A stretch of 64,000 bases of DNA from NCBI RefSeq assembly GCF_049671045.1, contig NZ_JBATUH010000018.1, positions 1 through 64,000 of the forward strand. Direction: 5' to 3'. Origin of the DNA: Parvibaculum sp049671045 (GTDB lineage Bacteria > Pseudomonadota > Alphaproteobacteria > Parvibaculales > Parvibaculaceae). Numbering within the stretch: the stretch's first letter is position 1; every line of letters begins with the position of its first letter. The notes under the pieces were generated by a model, which searched no databases, had not been told where the DNA came from, and saw nothing but the letters and a program-made list of their open reading frames with translations. The position numbers were made by a program, and so were the translations under genes. Shown here one piece after another: positions 35,360 through 43,664 of the stretch.

Positions 35360-35776
35360 TCAGGCCGTCAGCGTGGCGAGCTTCTCGACGATGCGCGCGC
35401 CCGTATCGCCGCCCGTGCCGAAGAGGTCGTTGTCGCTCACAAGCTTCAGCAGCTTGATATGCGCATTCACGATGTCGAGCGAGCGCTTCGACGTCCGGTC
35501 GCCCGTGCGCAGATAGTCGCAAAGCGACGCACCGATCGACGTGATGAGATGATAGCCGAAGGAACCGCCCTGCCCCTTTATATTGTGCGCGATGGAGTGG
35601 ATGTCCTTGAGCACATCCGCAGGCGGAACACCCTTGTCCAGACGCGAGAAGATTTCCTCGAGGCTCGCAATGTCCTCGGCAAGCGTCTCGCGGAAACTGT
35701 CGCGCAGGGCCGCCACCGCGGCTTCCGCATGCGCGATCATCGCTTCATAGTCGGGCGTCGATTTCGCACCAGCCAT
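35360..35776 (-). CDS. Hpt-domain phosphotransfer protein
   Basis: The 138-residue protein is a stand-alone histidine phosphotransfer domain. The motif HSIAHNIKGQGGSFGYHLI places the phospho-accepting histidine at about residue 64 with the usual K-G-x-G-G-x-F-G after it; flanking helices are amphipathic. ATG 35776 is taken as the start; the frame is open to 35911. It is convergent with the PAS-receiver gene 27 bases away, so the two probably form a phosphorelay segment. Unlike the ChpT at 12 kb it is a canonical monomeric Hpt. Confidence 0.87.
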   Translation of the reverse strand: MAGAKSTPDYEAMIAHAEAAVAALRDSFRETLAEDIASLEEIFSRLDKGVPPADVLKDIHSIAHNIKGQGGSFGYHLITSIGASLCDYLRTGDRTSKRSLDIVNAHIKLLKLVSDNDLFGTGGDTGARIVEKLATLTA

Positions 35777-35867
35777 GCGATCCCCTATCTCCGGCTCCGA
35801 ATGGGGAGCCTCGGGCAAGTTTAGAAGATCACGCTTAACGAAGGCTGAAGCCTGTTCCGTATTGAAC

Positions 35868-36917
35868 TCAACCCCGCGCAACCGCAAGGAAGCGATCGAC
35901 ATCGCTCTCATGCGTCGCGAACGAGGCGACCAGCCGGACGGTCATGGCCTCCCCGTCATCCCCTGCCATCGGCCAGGGGTGGAACCGCGCTCCCGCCTCC
36001 CGAAGGCGCCGCAATACGTCTCGCGGAAGCCGGACGAAAACCTCATTGGCCTCGACCGGAAAGCGGATGGCCGCCCGGTCGAGCAGGCGGAGGCCGCTCG
36101 CAAGCCGCGCCGCCATGGCATTGGCATGGGCCGCGTTGCGCAGCCAAAGCCCGTCGGCCAGATAGGCCTCGAGTTGCGCGGAGAGAAATCGCATCTTCGA
36201 AAAAAGGTGCCCGGAACGCTTGCGGCGAAAGGCGAAGTCGGCGGCGCGGCCGGGATCGAAAAAGACGACGGCCTCGGCGGCGAGCGCCCCGTTCTTCGTC
36301 GCGCCGAAGGAGAGGACGTCGACGCCCGCCTTCCATGTCATTTCGGCGGGCGTGAGGCCCGTCGCGGCGAGCGCATTGGCGAACCGCGCCCCGTCCATAT
36401 GGACCGCGAGATTCCGCGCCCGCGCGAGCGCGACGAGGCGGGCAAGCTCGTCCGCCTTATAAAGAGTGCCGGCCTCCGTCGATTGCGTGACCGTCAGGGT
36501 CGCGGGCTGAACGTGGTGAACGACGCCTGCCGGAAGGGAGTTCAGAACGGCCTCGAGCGCCTCGGGGTCGATCTTGCCCTCGCCGCCCGGAATGCCGATG
36601 AGCTTCGCGCCGGCCGTGAACATCTCCGGCGCGCCGCATTCATCGGCATGCGCATGGGCCTGTTCATGGCAGAGGATCGCGCCATGGGAGGGCGTCAGCG
36701 CCGCAAGCGCCAGCGCATTCGCGGCCGTGCCGGTCGCCACCGGAAAGACGGCGACCTCGCGCTCGAACACCTCCGCAAAGCGCAGCTGAAGCCGCGCCGT
36801 GATCTCATCCTCGCCATAAGACGGAACGGCGCCCTCATTCGCGCGCCCGATCGCCTCGAGAATTTCCGCCGCCACGCCGAACGCGTTGTCGCTTGTGAAA
36901 ATCATGCTACCTGCCAT
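35868..36917 (-). CDS. ltaE: Low-specificity L-threonine aldolase (PLP enzyme)
   Basis: The enzyme splits L-threonine or L-allo-threonine to glycine and acetaldehyde. The 349-residue product has the fold-type I pattern: FTSDNAFGVAAEILEAI at the start, VATGTAANALALAALT, VHMDGARFANALAATG, and the PLP lysine in SFGATKNGALAAEAVVF (about residue 210). The end MTVRLVASFATHESDVDRFL is typical. GGGAGG precedes ATG 36917; ATG 36905 is an alternative. It could act on related beta-hydroxy amino acids. Confidence 0.9.
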   Translation of the reverse strand: MAGSMIFTSDNAFGVAAEILEAIGRANEGAVPSYGEDEITARLQLRFAEVFEREVAVFPVATGTAANALALAALTPSHGAILCHEQAHAHADECGAPEMFTAGAKLIGIPGGEGKIDPEALEAVLNSLPAGVVHHVQPATLTVTQSTEAGTLYKADELARLVALARARNLAVHMDGARFANALAATGLTPAEMTWKAGVDVLSFGATKNGALAAEAVVFFDPGRAADFAFRRKRSGHLFSKMRFLSAQLEAYLADGLWLRNAAHANAMAARLASGLRLLDRAAIRFPVEANEVFVRLPRDVLRRLREAGARFHPWPMAGDDGEAMTVRLVASFATHESDVDRFLAVARG

Positions 36918-37043
36918 CCGCCTCCCGATAGGGCGGACAATATAGAAAAGATGACGAAAGCCTGCGCGAGATCCCGTCAGGCGCCGCCTAACCCTCTGAT
37001 TTCCGGCCCAAATTTTTTAGGTCAGCATACCTGTCGTATTTGC

Positions 37044-37072
37044 TTGATTCAGCCCCGGACTTTCGGCATGAT
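37044..37072 (+). promoter_or_regulatory. Possible gltB promoter
   Basis: TTGATT (37044-37049) and CATGAT (37067-37072) are 17 bases apart. The -10 hexamer matches four of six consensus positions. No other better candidate was found in the gap. Confidence 0.35.
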
Positions 37073-37263
37073 CTTCAGGCTAAGATGGGCATCGGGTTCC
37101 GACGAGAGAAAATGCCCATGGAAAGCAAAGGCCCCGTTTGCGGTGCGCCTCATCGGGCGGGCCGGGACGGGCCGGCGACCTTGCACGGCGATGCGACCCA
37201 TTGCCCTGCGGGACTTTATTTAACAACCAGACGTGCGATCCGTTGAGCGAAACGTGGCTTTCT

Positions 37264-37281
37264 GGCGCCCTGAAGGGCGCC
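37264..37281 (+). promoter_or_regulatory. Hairpin in the gltB leader
   Basis: GGCGCCC (37264-37270) pairs perfectly with GGGCGCC (37275-37281) around a stable TGAA tetraloop. There is no T-run after it, so it is not a simple terminator. It could stabilise the leader or take part in leader-based control. Confidence 0.45.
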
Positions 37282-37356
37282 CGGTGCGCGATCCAGTCGC
37301 CGACGGAACAGGAACGGTCCGTCTCCCGCGCATGGGGAGCGGATAGGCGAGGAACG

Positions 37357-40300
37357 ATGGACAAGATGGAGAAGGCTCGAGGCCGGACGCCCAAGAGCGG
37401 GGAGCGCCCCGCGGTCGTCGCCACGTCGTTTGAGGACATGGCGGCAGTACCGGCGGGGCTTCCAGATGCGCAGGGTCTTTACGATCCGCGCAATGAACGC
37501 GATGCCTGCGGCATCGGCTTCGTGGCGAACATCCATAATCGAAAATCCCACAAGATCATCGAGGACGGCCTCAGGATCCTCGAGAACCTCGAACATCGAG
37601 GCGCGGTAGGCGCGGACCCCAAGGCGGGCGACGGCGCCGGCATCCTCATACAGATCCCCGATGCCTTCTTCCGCGAGGAATGCGCCGCTCTCGGCATCAC
37701 GCTTCCCGCTGCCGGCGAATACGCCATCGGCCATTTCTTCCTGCCCCGCGACAAGGCGGAACGGACCAAGATCGTCGAACTCGTCGAGAAGACAGTCGTC
37801 GAGGAAGGTCAGGTTTTCCTCGGCTGGCGCGACGTGCCCGTCGACAATTCCGATCTCGGCCATTCGGTGAAGCCGACCGAACCGTTCCATCGTCAGCTCA
37901 TCGTGGCGCAGGGGCCCGGCATCGGCGATCAGGATCACTTCGAGCGCAAGCTCTTCGTGATCCGCAAGCGCATCTTCAACACGATCTTCCGCGAAACGGG
38001 CAGGATGCCCCGGGATCTCTACATCGCCTCGCTCTCCTCGCGCACCATCGTCTACAAGGGCATGCTGCTCGCCGCGCAGGTCGGCTCCTACTACAAGGAT
38101 CTGCGCGACCCGCGCATGGTGACGGCGCTCGCCCTCGTCCATCAGCGCTTCTCGACCAACACGTTCCCGACCTGGCGGCTGGCTCATCCCTTCCGGATGA
38201 TCTGCCACAATGGCGAGATCAACACGCTGCGCGGCAACGTGAACTGGATTCAGGCGCGCTATTCCTCCATGCAGTCGGAGATTCTCGGCGACGATCTGAA
38301 GAAGCTCTGGCCGATCGCGGTCGAAGGCCAGTCGGACAGCGCCTGCTTCGACAATGCGCTCGAACTCCTCGTGATGGGCGGCTATTCGCTCGCCCATGCG
38401 ATGATGATGCTCATTCCCGAAGCATGGGCGGGCAATCCGCTCATGGATGAGGATCGCCGCGCCTTCTACGAATATCACGCCGCGCTCATGGAGCCGTGGG
38501 ACGGACCCGCCGCGGTCGCCTTCACCGATGGCCGCCAGATCGGCGCGACGCTCGACCGCAACGGATTGCGGCCCGCGCGCTATTTCGTCACCGACGAGGG
38601 CAACGTCGTCATGGCGTCCGAAATGGGCGTGCTGCCCGTGCCGGAAGAATCCATCGTCGAGAAGTGGCGCCTTCAGCCGGGCAAGATGCTCCTCATCGAT
38701 CTCGAGGAAGGCCGCATCATCGCCGATGACGAGATCAAGGCGAAGCTCTCGAAGCTCAACCCTTACAAGAAGTGGGTCGAACGCACGCAGATCGTGCTCG
38801 AGGACATGCCGCCCGCCACGAAGGCGGCAAAGCCGCCGCATGACGCCGCGCTTCTCGATCTCCAGCAGGCTTTCGGCTACACGCAGGAAGACATCAAGTT
38901 CCTCCTGTCGCCGATGGCGATCGAGGGTCAGGAAGCGATCGGCTCAATGGGCACGGATACGCCCGTCTCCGTTCTCTCGGAAAAGCCGAAGCTGCTCTAC
39001 ACCTACTTCAAGCAGAACTTCGCGCAGGTGACGAACCCGCCGATCGACCCGATCCGCGAAGAACTCGTCATGTCGCTCGTCTCCTTCATCGGCCCGCGAC
39101 CGAACCTGCTCGATCTCAAGGGCATGTCGAGCGTGAAGCGGCTCGAGGTGCGCCAGCCGATCCTCACCAATGAGGATCTCGAAAAGATCCGCATGATCGG
39201 CGAGGTCCCGGACAATCACTTCAGATCGGAGACGCTCGACATCACCTACAAGGCCGAGCGCGGCGCGGACGAAATGGAAACCATGCTCGGCCGACTCTGC
39301 GAGCGCGCCGAGGAAGCGGTGGCCAGGGGCTTCAACATCATCATCCTGTCCGATCGCAAGGTGTCGGCGGAACGGATGGCGATCCCGGCACTCCTTGCGA
39401 CATCGGCCGTGCACCACCACCTCATCGCGAAGGGGCTTCGCACCTCGGTCGGCCTCGTCGTCGAGACGGGCGAGGCGCGCGAGGTGCATCACTTCGCCTG
39501 TCTTGCGGGCTATGGCGCCGAAGCGATCAACCCCTATCTCGCCTTCGAGACGCTGGAAGCGATGCTTCCCTCGCTCGACGAGAAGCTCACCGCCTATGAG
39601 ATCACCAAGCGTTACATCAAGGCGATCGACAAGGGACTGCTCAAGGTCATGTCCAAGATGGGCATCTCGACCTATCAGTCCTATTGCGGCGCGCAGATCT
39701 TCGACGCGATTGGCCTCAACTCCGATTTCGTGACCAGATATTTCACGGGCACGGCCTCGGTGATCGAGGGCGCGGGCTGCCATGAAATCGCCGAGGAGAC
39801 GTTCCGCCGCCATCAGCTCGCCTTTGGCGACGCGCCGGTCCTGCGCAACGCGCTCGATGTCGGCGGCGAATACGCCTTCCGCTTCCGCGGCGAGGAACAC
39901 GCCTGGGATCCGGACTCGGTGCGCGATCTTCAGCATGCGGTACGCGGCAACAGCCAGGACAAGTATCGCGAGTTCGCCCGGCGCATCAACGATCAGAGCA
40001 GGCGGCTTCTGACCATTCGCGGCCTCTTCGAGATCAAGACCGCGGAAGCCGACGGCCGCAAGCCCGTGCCGCTGGAGGAGGTCGAGCCCGCCAAGGAGAT
40101 CGTCAGGCGTTTCGCCACCGGCGCCATGTCCTTCGGCTCGATCAGCCGCGAGGCGCATACGACACTGGCAATCGCCATGAACCGCATCGGCGGCCGCTCC
40201 AATACGGGCGAAGGCGGAGAGGAATCCGACCGCTTCAAGCCGCTGCCGAATGGCGATTCCATGCGCTCCTCCATCAAGCAGGTCGCATCCGGACGCTTCG

Positions 40301-42102
40301 GCGTGACGGCCGAGTATCTCGTCAATTCCGACATGATGCAGATCAAGATGGCGCAGGGCGCAAAGCCCGGCGAAGGCGGGCAGCTACCCGGCCACAAGGT
40401 CGATGCCGTCATCGCCAAGGTGCGCCACTCGACGCCGGGCGTCGGCCTCATTTCGCCGCCTCCGCATCATGACATCTATTCGATCGAGGACCTCGCCCAG
40501 CTCATCTTCGACCTGAAGAACGTGAACCCCGACGGCCTCGTCTCGGTGAAGCTCGTCTCCGAAGTCGGCGTCGGCACGGTCGCGGCCGGCGTCTCAAAGG
40601 CGCGAGCCGATCACGTCACGATCTCGGGCTTCGAGGGCGGCACGGGCGCCTCGCCCCTCACCTCGATCAAGCATGCCGGCAGCCCCTGGGAGATCGGCCT
40701 TGCCGAAACGCACCAGACCCTGGTGCTGAACCGCCTGCGCGGCCGCATCACGGTGCAGGTCGATGGCGGTCTCAGAACCGGCCGCGATGTCGTCATCGGC
40801 GCGCTGCTCGGCGCCGACGAGTTCGGCTTCGCCACCGCGCCGCTCATCGCGGCAGGCTGCATCATGATGCGCAAGTGCCATCTGAACACCTGCCCCGTCG
40901 GCGTGGCGACGCAGGACCCGGAACTGCGCAAGCGCTTCGTCGGCATGCCGGAGCATGTGATCAACTACTTCTTCTTCGTCGCGGAAGAAGTGCGCGAATA
41001 CATGGCCTCGCTCGGCTATCGCAGCTTCAACGAGATGATCGGCCAACTCCAGATGCTCGACAAGCGCAAGGTCGTCGATCACTGGAAGGCGCATGGTCTC
41101 GACTTCTCGCGGCTCTTCCACAAGCCGGAAGCCGGCAAGGATGTCGCCATCTACCGGACCGAGACGCAGGATCACAAGATCGCCAGCGTGCTCGACCGCA
41201 AGCTCATCACGCAAGCGCGCGATGCCATCGAGCGGAAGAAGCACGTCCGGATCGAAACCTCGGTCGGGAACACGGATCGCACCGTCGGCGCCATGCTTTC
41301 GGGCGCCATCGCCAGGCGTCATGGCCATGCGGGGCTTCCCGACGATACGGTCCATGTGAAGCTCAACGGCACGGCCGGCCAGAGCTTCGGCGCCTGGGCC
41401 GCGCATGGCGTGACGCTCGAACTCGAAGGCCAGGCCAACGACTATGTCGGCAAGGGCCTATCCGGCGGGCGCCTCATCGTCTACCCGCCGGCCAATACGA
41501 GGATCGTGCCCGAGAAGAGCATCATCGTCGGCAACACCGTTCTTTACGGCGCGATTTCCGGCGAGTGCTACTTCCGTGGCGTCGCGGGCGAACGCTTCGC
41601 CGTCCGCAATTCCGGCGCCATCGCAGTCGTCGAAGGCACGGGCGACCATGGCTGCGAATACATGACCGGCGGCATCGTCGTCGTTCTCGGACAGACGGGC
41701 CGCAACTTCGCGGCCGGCATGTCCGGCGGCATCGCCTATGTCCTCGACGAGGACGGCATGTTCGAAAAGCGCTGCAACATGGCGATGGTCGATCTGGAGC
41801 CGGTGGAATCGGAACTCGCGCTGATGGAAAAGCTCCACCACCAGCGCAGCGATCTGGAAAGCCACGGCCTCGTCGACATCATGTCCGACATGACGCGCTT
41901 CGACGCCGAGCGGCTCCGCCAGCTCATCGAAAATCACGCCCGCTACACCAATTCGTCGCGGGCGAAGGAAATACTCGGCAACTGGTCCGCAATGCTCCCC
42001 AAATTCCGAAAGGTCATGCCGGTCGAATACCGGCGCGCCCTGAAGGAAATGGAACGCGCGCAGCAAAGCGCCCCTGAAGCCATCGCCGTGGCAGGAGAGT
42101 AA
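37357..42102 (+). CDS. gltB: Glutamate synthase (NADPH) large subunit GltB
   Basis: GltB takes the amide of glutamine and 2-oxoglutarate to make two glutamates, with electrons from GltD. The 1581-residue product has a propeptide of about 50 residues before the N-terminal nucleophile cysteine (ERDACGIGFVANI, Cys51), the class II glutaminase domain (LEHRGAVGADPKAGDGAGIL), a central domain, the FMN-binding synthase domain (SGFEGGTGASPLTSIKHAG) and the 3Fe-4S motif CIMMRKCHLNTC (C-x5-C-x4-C). The C-terminal beta-helix domain is present (HVKLNGTAGQSFGAW). ATG 37357 follows GAGGA; the frame is open to 37138 but that part is unlike the family. Confidence 0.97.
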   Translation: MDKMEKARGRTPKSGERPAVVATSFEDMAAVPAGLPDAQGLYDPRNERDACGIGFVANIHNRKSHKIIEDGLRILENLEHRGAVGADPKAGDGAGILIQIPDAFFREECAALGITLPAAGEYAIGHFFLPRDKAERTKIVELVEKTVVEEGQVFLGWRDVPVDNSDLGHSVKPTEPFHRQLIVAQGPGIGDQDHFERKLFVIRKRIFNTIFRETGRMPRDLYIASLSSRTIVYKGMLLAAQVGSYYKDLRDPRMVTALALVHQRFSTNTFPTWRLAHPFRMICHNGEINTLRGNVNWIQARYSSMQSEILGDDLKKLWPIAVEGQSDSACFDNALELLVMGGYSLAHAMMMLIPEAWAGNPLMDEDRRAFYEYHAALMEPWDGPAAVAFTDGRQIGATLDRNGLRPARYFVTDEGNVVMASEMGVLPVPEESIVEKWRLQPGKMLLIDLEEGRIIADDEIKAKLSKLNPYKKWVERTQIVLEDMPPATKAAKPPHDAALLDLQQAFGYTQEDIKFLLSPMAIEGQEAIGSMGTDTPVSVLSEKPKLLYTYFKQNFAQVTNPPIDPIREELVMSLVSFIGPRPNLLDLKGMSSVKRLEVRQPILTNEDLEKIRMIGEVPDNHFRSETLDITYKAERGADEMETMLGRLCERAEEAVARGFNIIILSDRKVSAERMAIPALLATSAVHHHLIAKGLRTSVGLVVETGEAREVHHFACLAGYGAEAINPYLAFETLEAMLPSLDEKLTAYEITKRYIKAIDKGLLKVMSKMGISTYQSYCGAQIFDAIGLNSDFVTRYFTGTASVIEGAGCHEIAEETFRRHQLAFGDAPVLRNALDVGGEYAFRFRGEEHAWDPDSVRDLQHAVRGNSQDKYREFARRINDQSRRLLTIRGLFEIKTAEADGRKPVPLEEVEPAKEIVRRFATGAMSFGSISREAHTTLAIAMNRIGGRSNTGEGGEESDRFKPLPNGDSMRSSIKQVASGRFGVTAEYLVNSDMMQIKMAQGAKPGEGGQLPGHKVDAVIAKVRHSTPGVGLISPPPHHDIYSIEDLAQLIFDLKNVNPDGLVSVKLVSEVGVGTVAAGVSKARADHVTISGFEGGTGASPLTSIKHAGSPWEIGLAETHQTLVLNRLRGRITVQVDGGLRTGRDVVIGALLGADEFGFATAPLIAAGCIMMRKCHLNTCPVGVATQDPELRKRFVGMPEHVINYFFFVAEEVREYMASLGYRSFNEMIGQLQMLDKRKVVDHWKAHGLDFSRLFHKPEAGKDVAIYRTETQDHKIASVLDRKLITQARDAIERKKHVRIETSVGNTDRTVGAMLSGAIARRHGHAGLPDDTVHVKLNGTAGQSFGAWAAHGVTLELEGQANDYVGKGLSGGRLIVYPPANTRIVPEKSIIVGNTVLYGAISGECYFRGVAGERFAVRNSGAIAVVEGTGDHGCEYMTGGIVVVLGQTGRNFAAGMSGGIAYVLDEDGMFEKRCNMAMVDLEPVESELALMEKLHHQRSDLESHGLVDIMSDMTRFDAERLRQLIENHARYTNSSRAKEILGNWSAMLPKFRKVMPVEYRRALKEMERAQQSAPEAIAVAGE

Positions 42103-42103
42103 C

Positions 42104-43522
42104 GTGGGAAAGATTACCGGATTTCTGGAGATCGACCGGCAGGACCGCAAGTATCAGCCTGCTTCCGACCGCATTCGTCACTTCAAGGAGTTCGTGATTC
42201 CGCTCGGCGAAAAGGCCGTGCGGGATCAGGCCTCCCGCTGCATGGATTGCGGCATTCCCTACTGCCACAATGGCTGCCCCGTGAACAACCAGATCCCCGA
42301 CTGGAACGATCTGGTCTATCGCGACAATTGGGAAGAGGCCTGCCGCAACCTTCACTCGACGAATAATTTTCCCGAGTTCACCGGCCGCATCTGCCCCGCC
42401 CCCTGCGAGGCGGCCTGCACGCTCAACCTCATCGAGCAGCCGGTCACGATCAAGACGATCGAATGCGCGATCGTCGATCGCGGCTGGGCAGAAGGCTGGC
42501 TTCCGCCGCAGCCTGCCGCCAGGCGGTCGGGCAAGAGGGTCGCCATCGTCGGGTCGGGTCCTGCCGGGCTTGCCTGCGCGCAGCAGCTTTCCCGCGCGGG
42601 CCACGAGGTTCATGTCTTCGAGAAGAACGCGAAGGCCGGCGGCCTGCTCCGCTATGGCATCCCCGATTTCAAGTTGGAAAAGCACCTGATCGACAGGCGC
42701 CTTTCCCAGATCGAGGCCGAAGGGGCGAGCTTCCATTATGGCGCGCATATCGGCGTCACCATGAAGGCGAAGACGCTGCTGGACGAGTTCGACGCCGTCG
42801 TCCTCGCCGGCGGTTCCGAGCATCCGCGCGATCTCCCCATCGAGGGGCGCGATCTTCGCGGCGTTCACTTCGCCATGGATTTTCTGCCGCAGCAGAACCG
42901 GCGCAATTCCGGCGAGCCGCTTCAGAACATCGAGCCGATCCTTGCAGGCGGAAAGCATGTCGTCGTCATCGGCGGCGGCGACACGGGCTCCGACTGCATC
43001 GGCACCTCGTTCCGTCAGGGCGCGCTCTCGGTGACGCAGCTCGAGATCATGCCCGCGCCGCCCGAGAAGGAGAACAAGCTCCTGACATGGCCCGACTGGC
43101 CGCTCAAGATGCGAACCTCGTCGAGCCAGGCCGAGGGCGCGGGGCGCGACTTCTCCGTCATGACGCGGCGCCTCATCGGCGAGGGCGGCCAGGTGACGGC
43201 AATCGAATGCGTCCGCCTCGACGACAAGATGCAGGCGATCGCGGGCAGCGAGTTCAACCTCAAGGCCGATCTCGTTCTGCTCGCCATGGGCTTCGTCCAT
43301 CCCCTCCATGAAGGCATGCTCGCGGAACTGGGTGTCGCGCTCGACAAGCGCGGCAATGTGGCCGCCGACACGGCGACCTACAGGACGACGCTCGACAAGG
43401 TCTTCTCGGCGGGCGACATGCGCCGCGGCCAGTCGCTCGTCGTCTGGGCGATCCGCGAGGGCCGCCAGGCGGCGCGCGAGGTCGATCTCTTTCTGATGGG
43501 CGAGACGACGCTTCCGCGCTGA
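42104..43522 (+). CDS. gltD: Glutamate synthase (NADPH) small subunit GltD
   Basis: GltD oxidises NADPH and passes electrons through FAD and two 4Fe-4S clusters to GltB. The 472-residue product has the N-terminal cysteine motifs CMDCGIPYCHNGCP and CPAPCEAACTLN, the FAD-binding GSGPAGLACAQQLSRAG, and the NADPH-binding GGGDTGSDCIG; it ends in FSAGDMRRGQSLVVWAIREGR. The start is GTG 42104, one base after the gltB stop, with AGGAG at 42092-42096. The pair is a classic gltBD operon. Confidence 0.97.
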   Translation: MGKITGFLEIDRQDRKYQPASDRIRHFKEFVIPLGEKAVRDQASRCMDCGIPYCHNGCPVNNQIPDWNDLVYRDNWEEACRNLHSTNNFPEFTGRICPAPCEAACTLNLIEQPVTIKTIECAIVDRGWAEGWLPPQPAARRSGKRVAIVGSGPAGLACAQQLSRAGHEVHVFEKNAKAGGLLRYGIPDFKLEKHLIDRRLSQIEAEGASFHYGAHIGVTMKAKTLLDEFDAVVLAGGSEHPRDLPIEGRDLRGVHFAMDFLPQQNRRNSGEPLQNIEPILAGGKHVVVIGGGDTGSDCIGTSFRQGALSVTQLEIMPAPPEKENKLLTWPDWPLKMRTSSSQAEGAGRDFSVMTRRLIGEGGQVTAIECVRLDDKMQAIAGSEFNLKADLVLLAMGFVHPLHEGMLAELGVALDKRGNVAADTATYRTTLDKVFSAGDMRRGQSLVVWAIREGRQAAREVDLFLMGETTLPR

Positions 43523-43546
43523 TCCCGGGCCGTCCGTACAATGCCG

Positions 43547-43576
43547 AAGCCCCGCCGGAAACGGCGGGGCTTTTTT
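43547..43576 (+). terminator. Rho-independent terminator after gltD
   Basis: An 11-bp stem (AAGCCCCGCCG at 43547-43557 with CGGCGGGGCTT at 43562-43572, loop GAAA) is followed by six T. It lies 24 bases after the gltD stop. Confidence 0.95.
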
Positions 43577-43664
43577 CCGCCGCCACGCGATTGCCCAGAC
43601 CCACTGGACAGTTTCTCCCGAACCGCCTTCACTAACGAGGGGAAGACAGCATTCGGGGGGCAAG

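Larger units (their letters stand above)
36918..37356. other. Leader and control region upstream of gltB
   Basis: This 439-base gap has no gene that I can support, although frames stay open because of the base composition. It holds a possible sigma-70 promoter (37044-37072), an AT-rich stretch at about 37005-37045, a perfect 7-bp hairpin (37264-37281) and the gltB ribosome-binding site (GAGGA at 37349-37353). A transcript from the promoter would have a leader of about 280 bases. Confidence 0.55.

Noticed and set aside
37216..38841. Minus-strand open frame of 541 codons opposite gltB
   Set aside because: It lies antisense to conserved GltB sequence and resembles no protein family.
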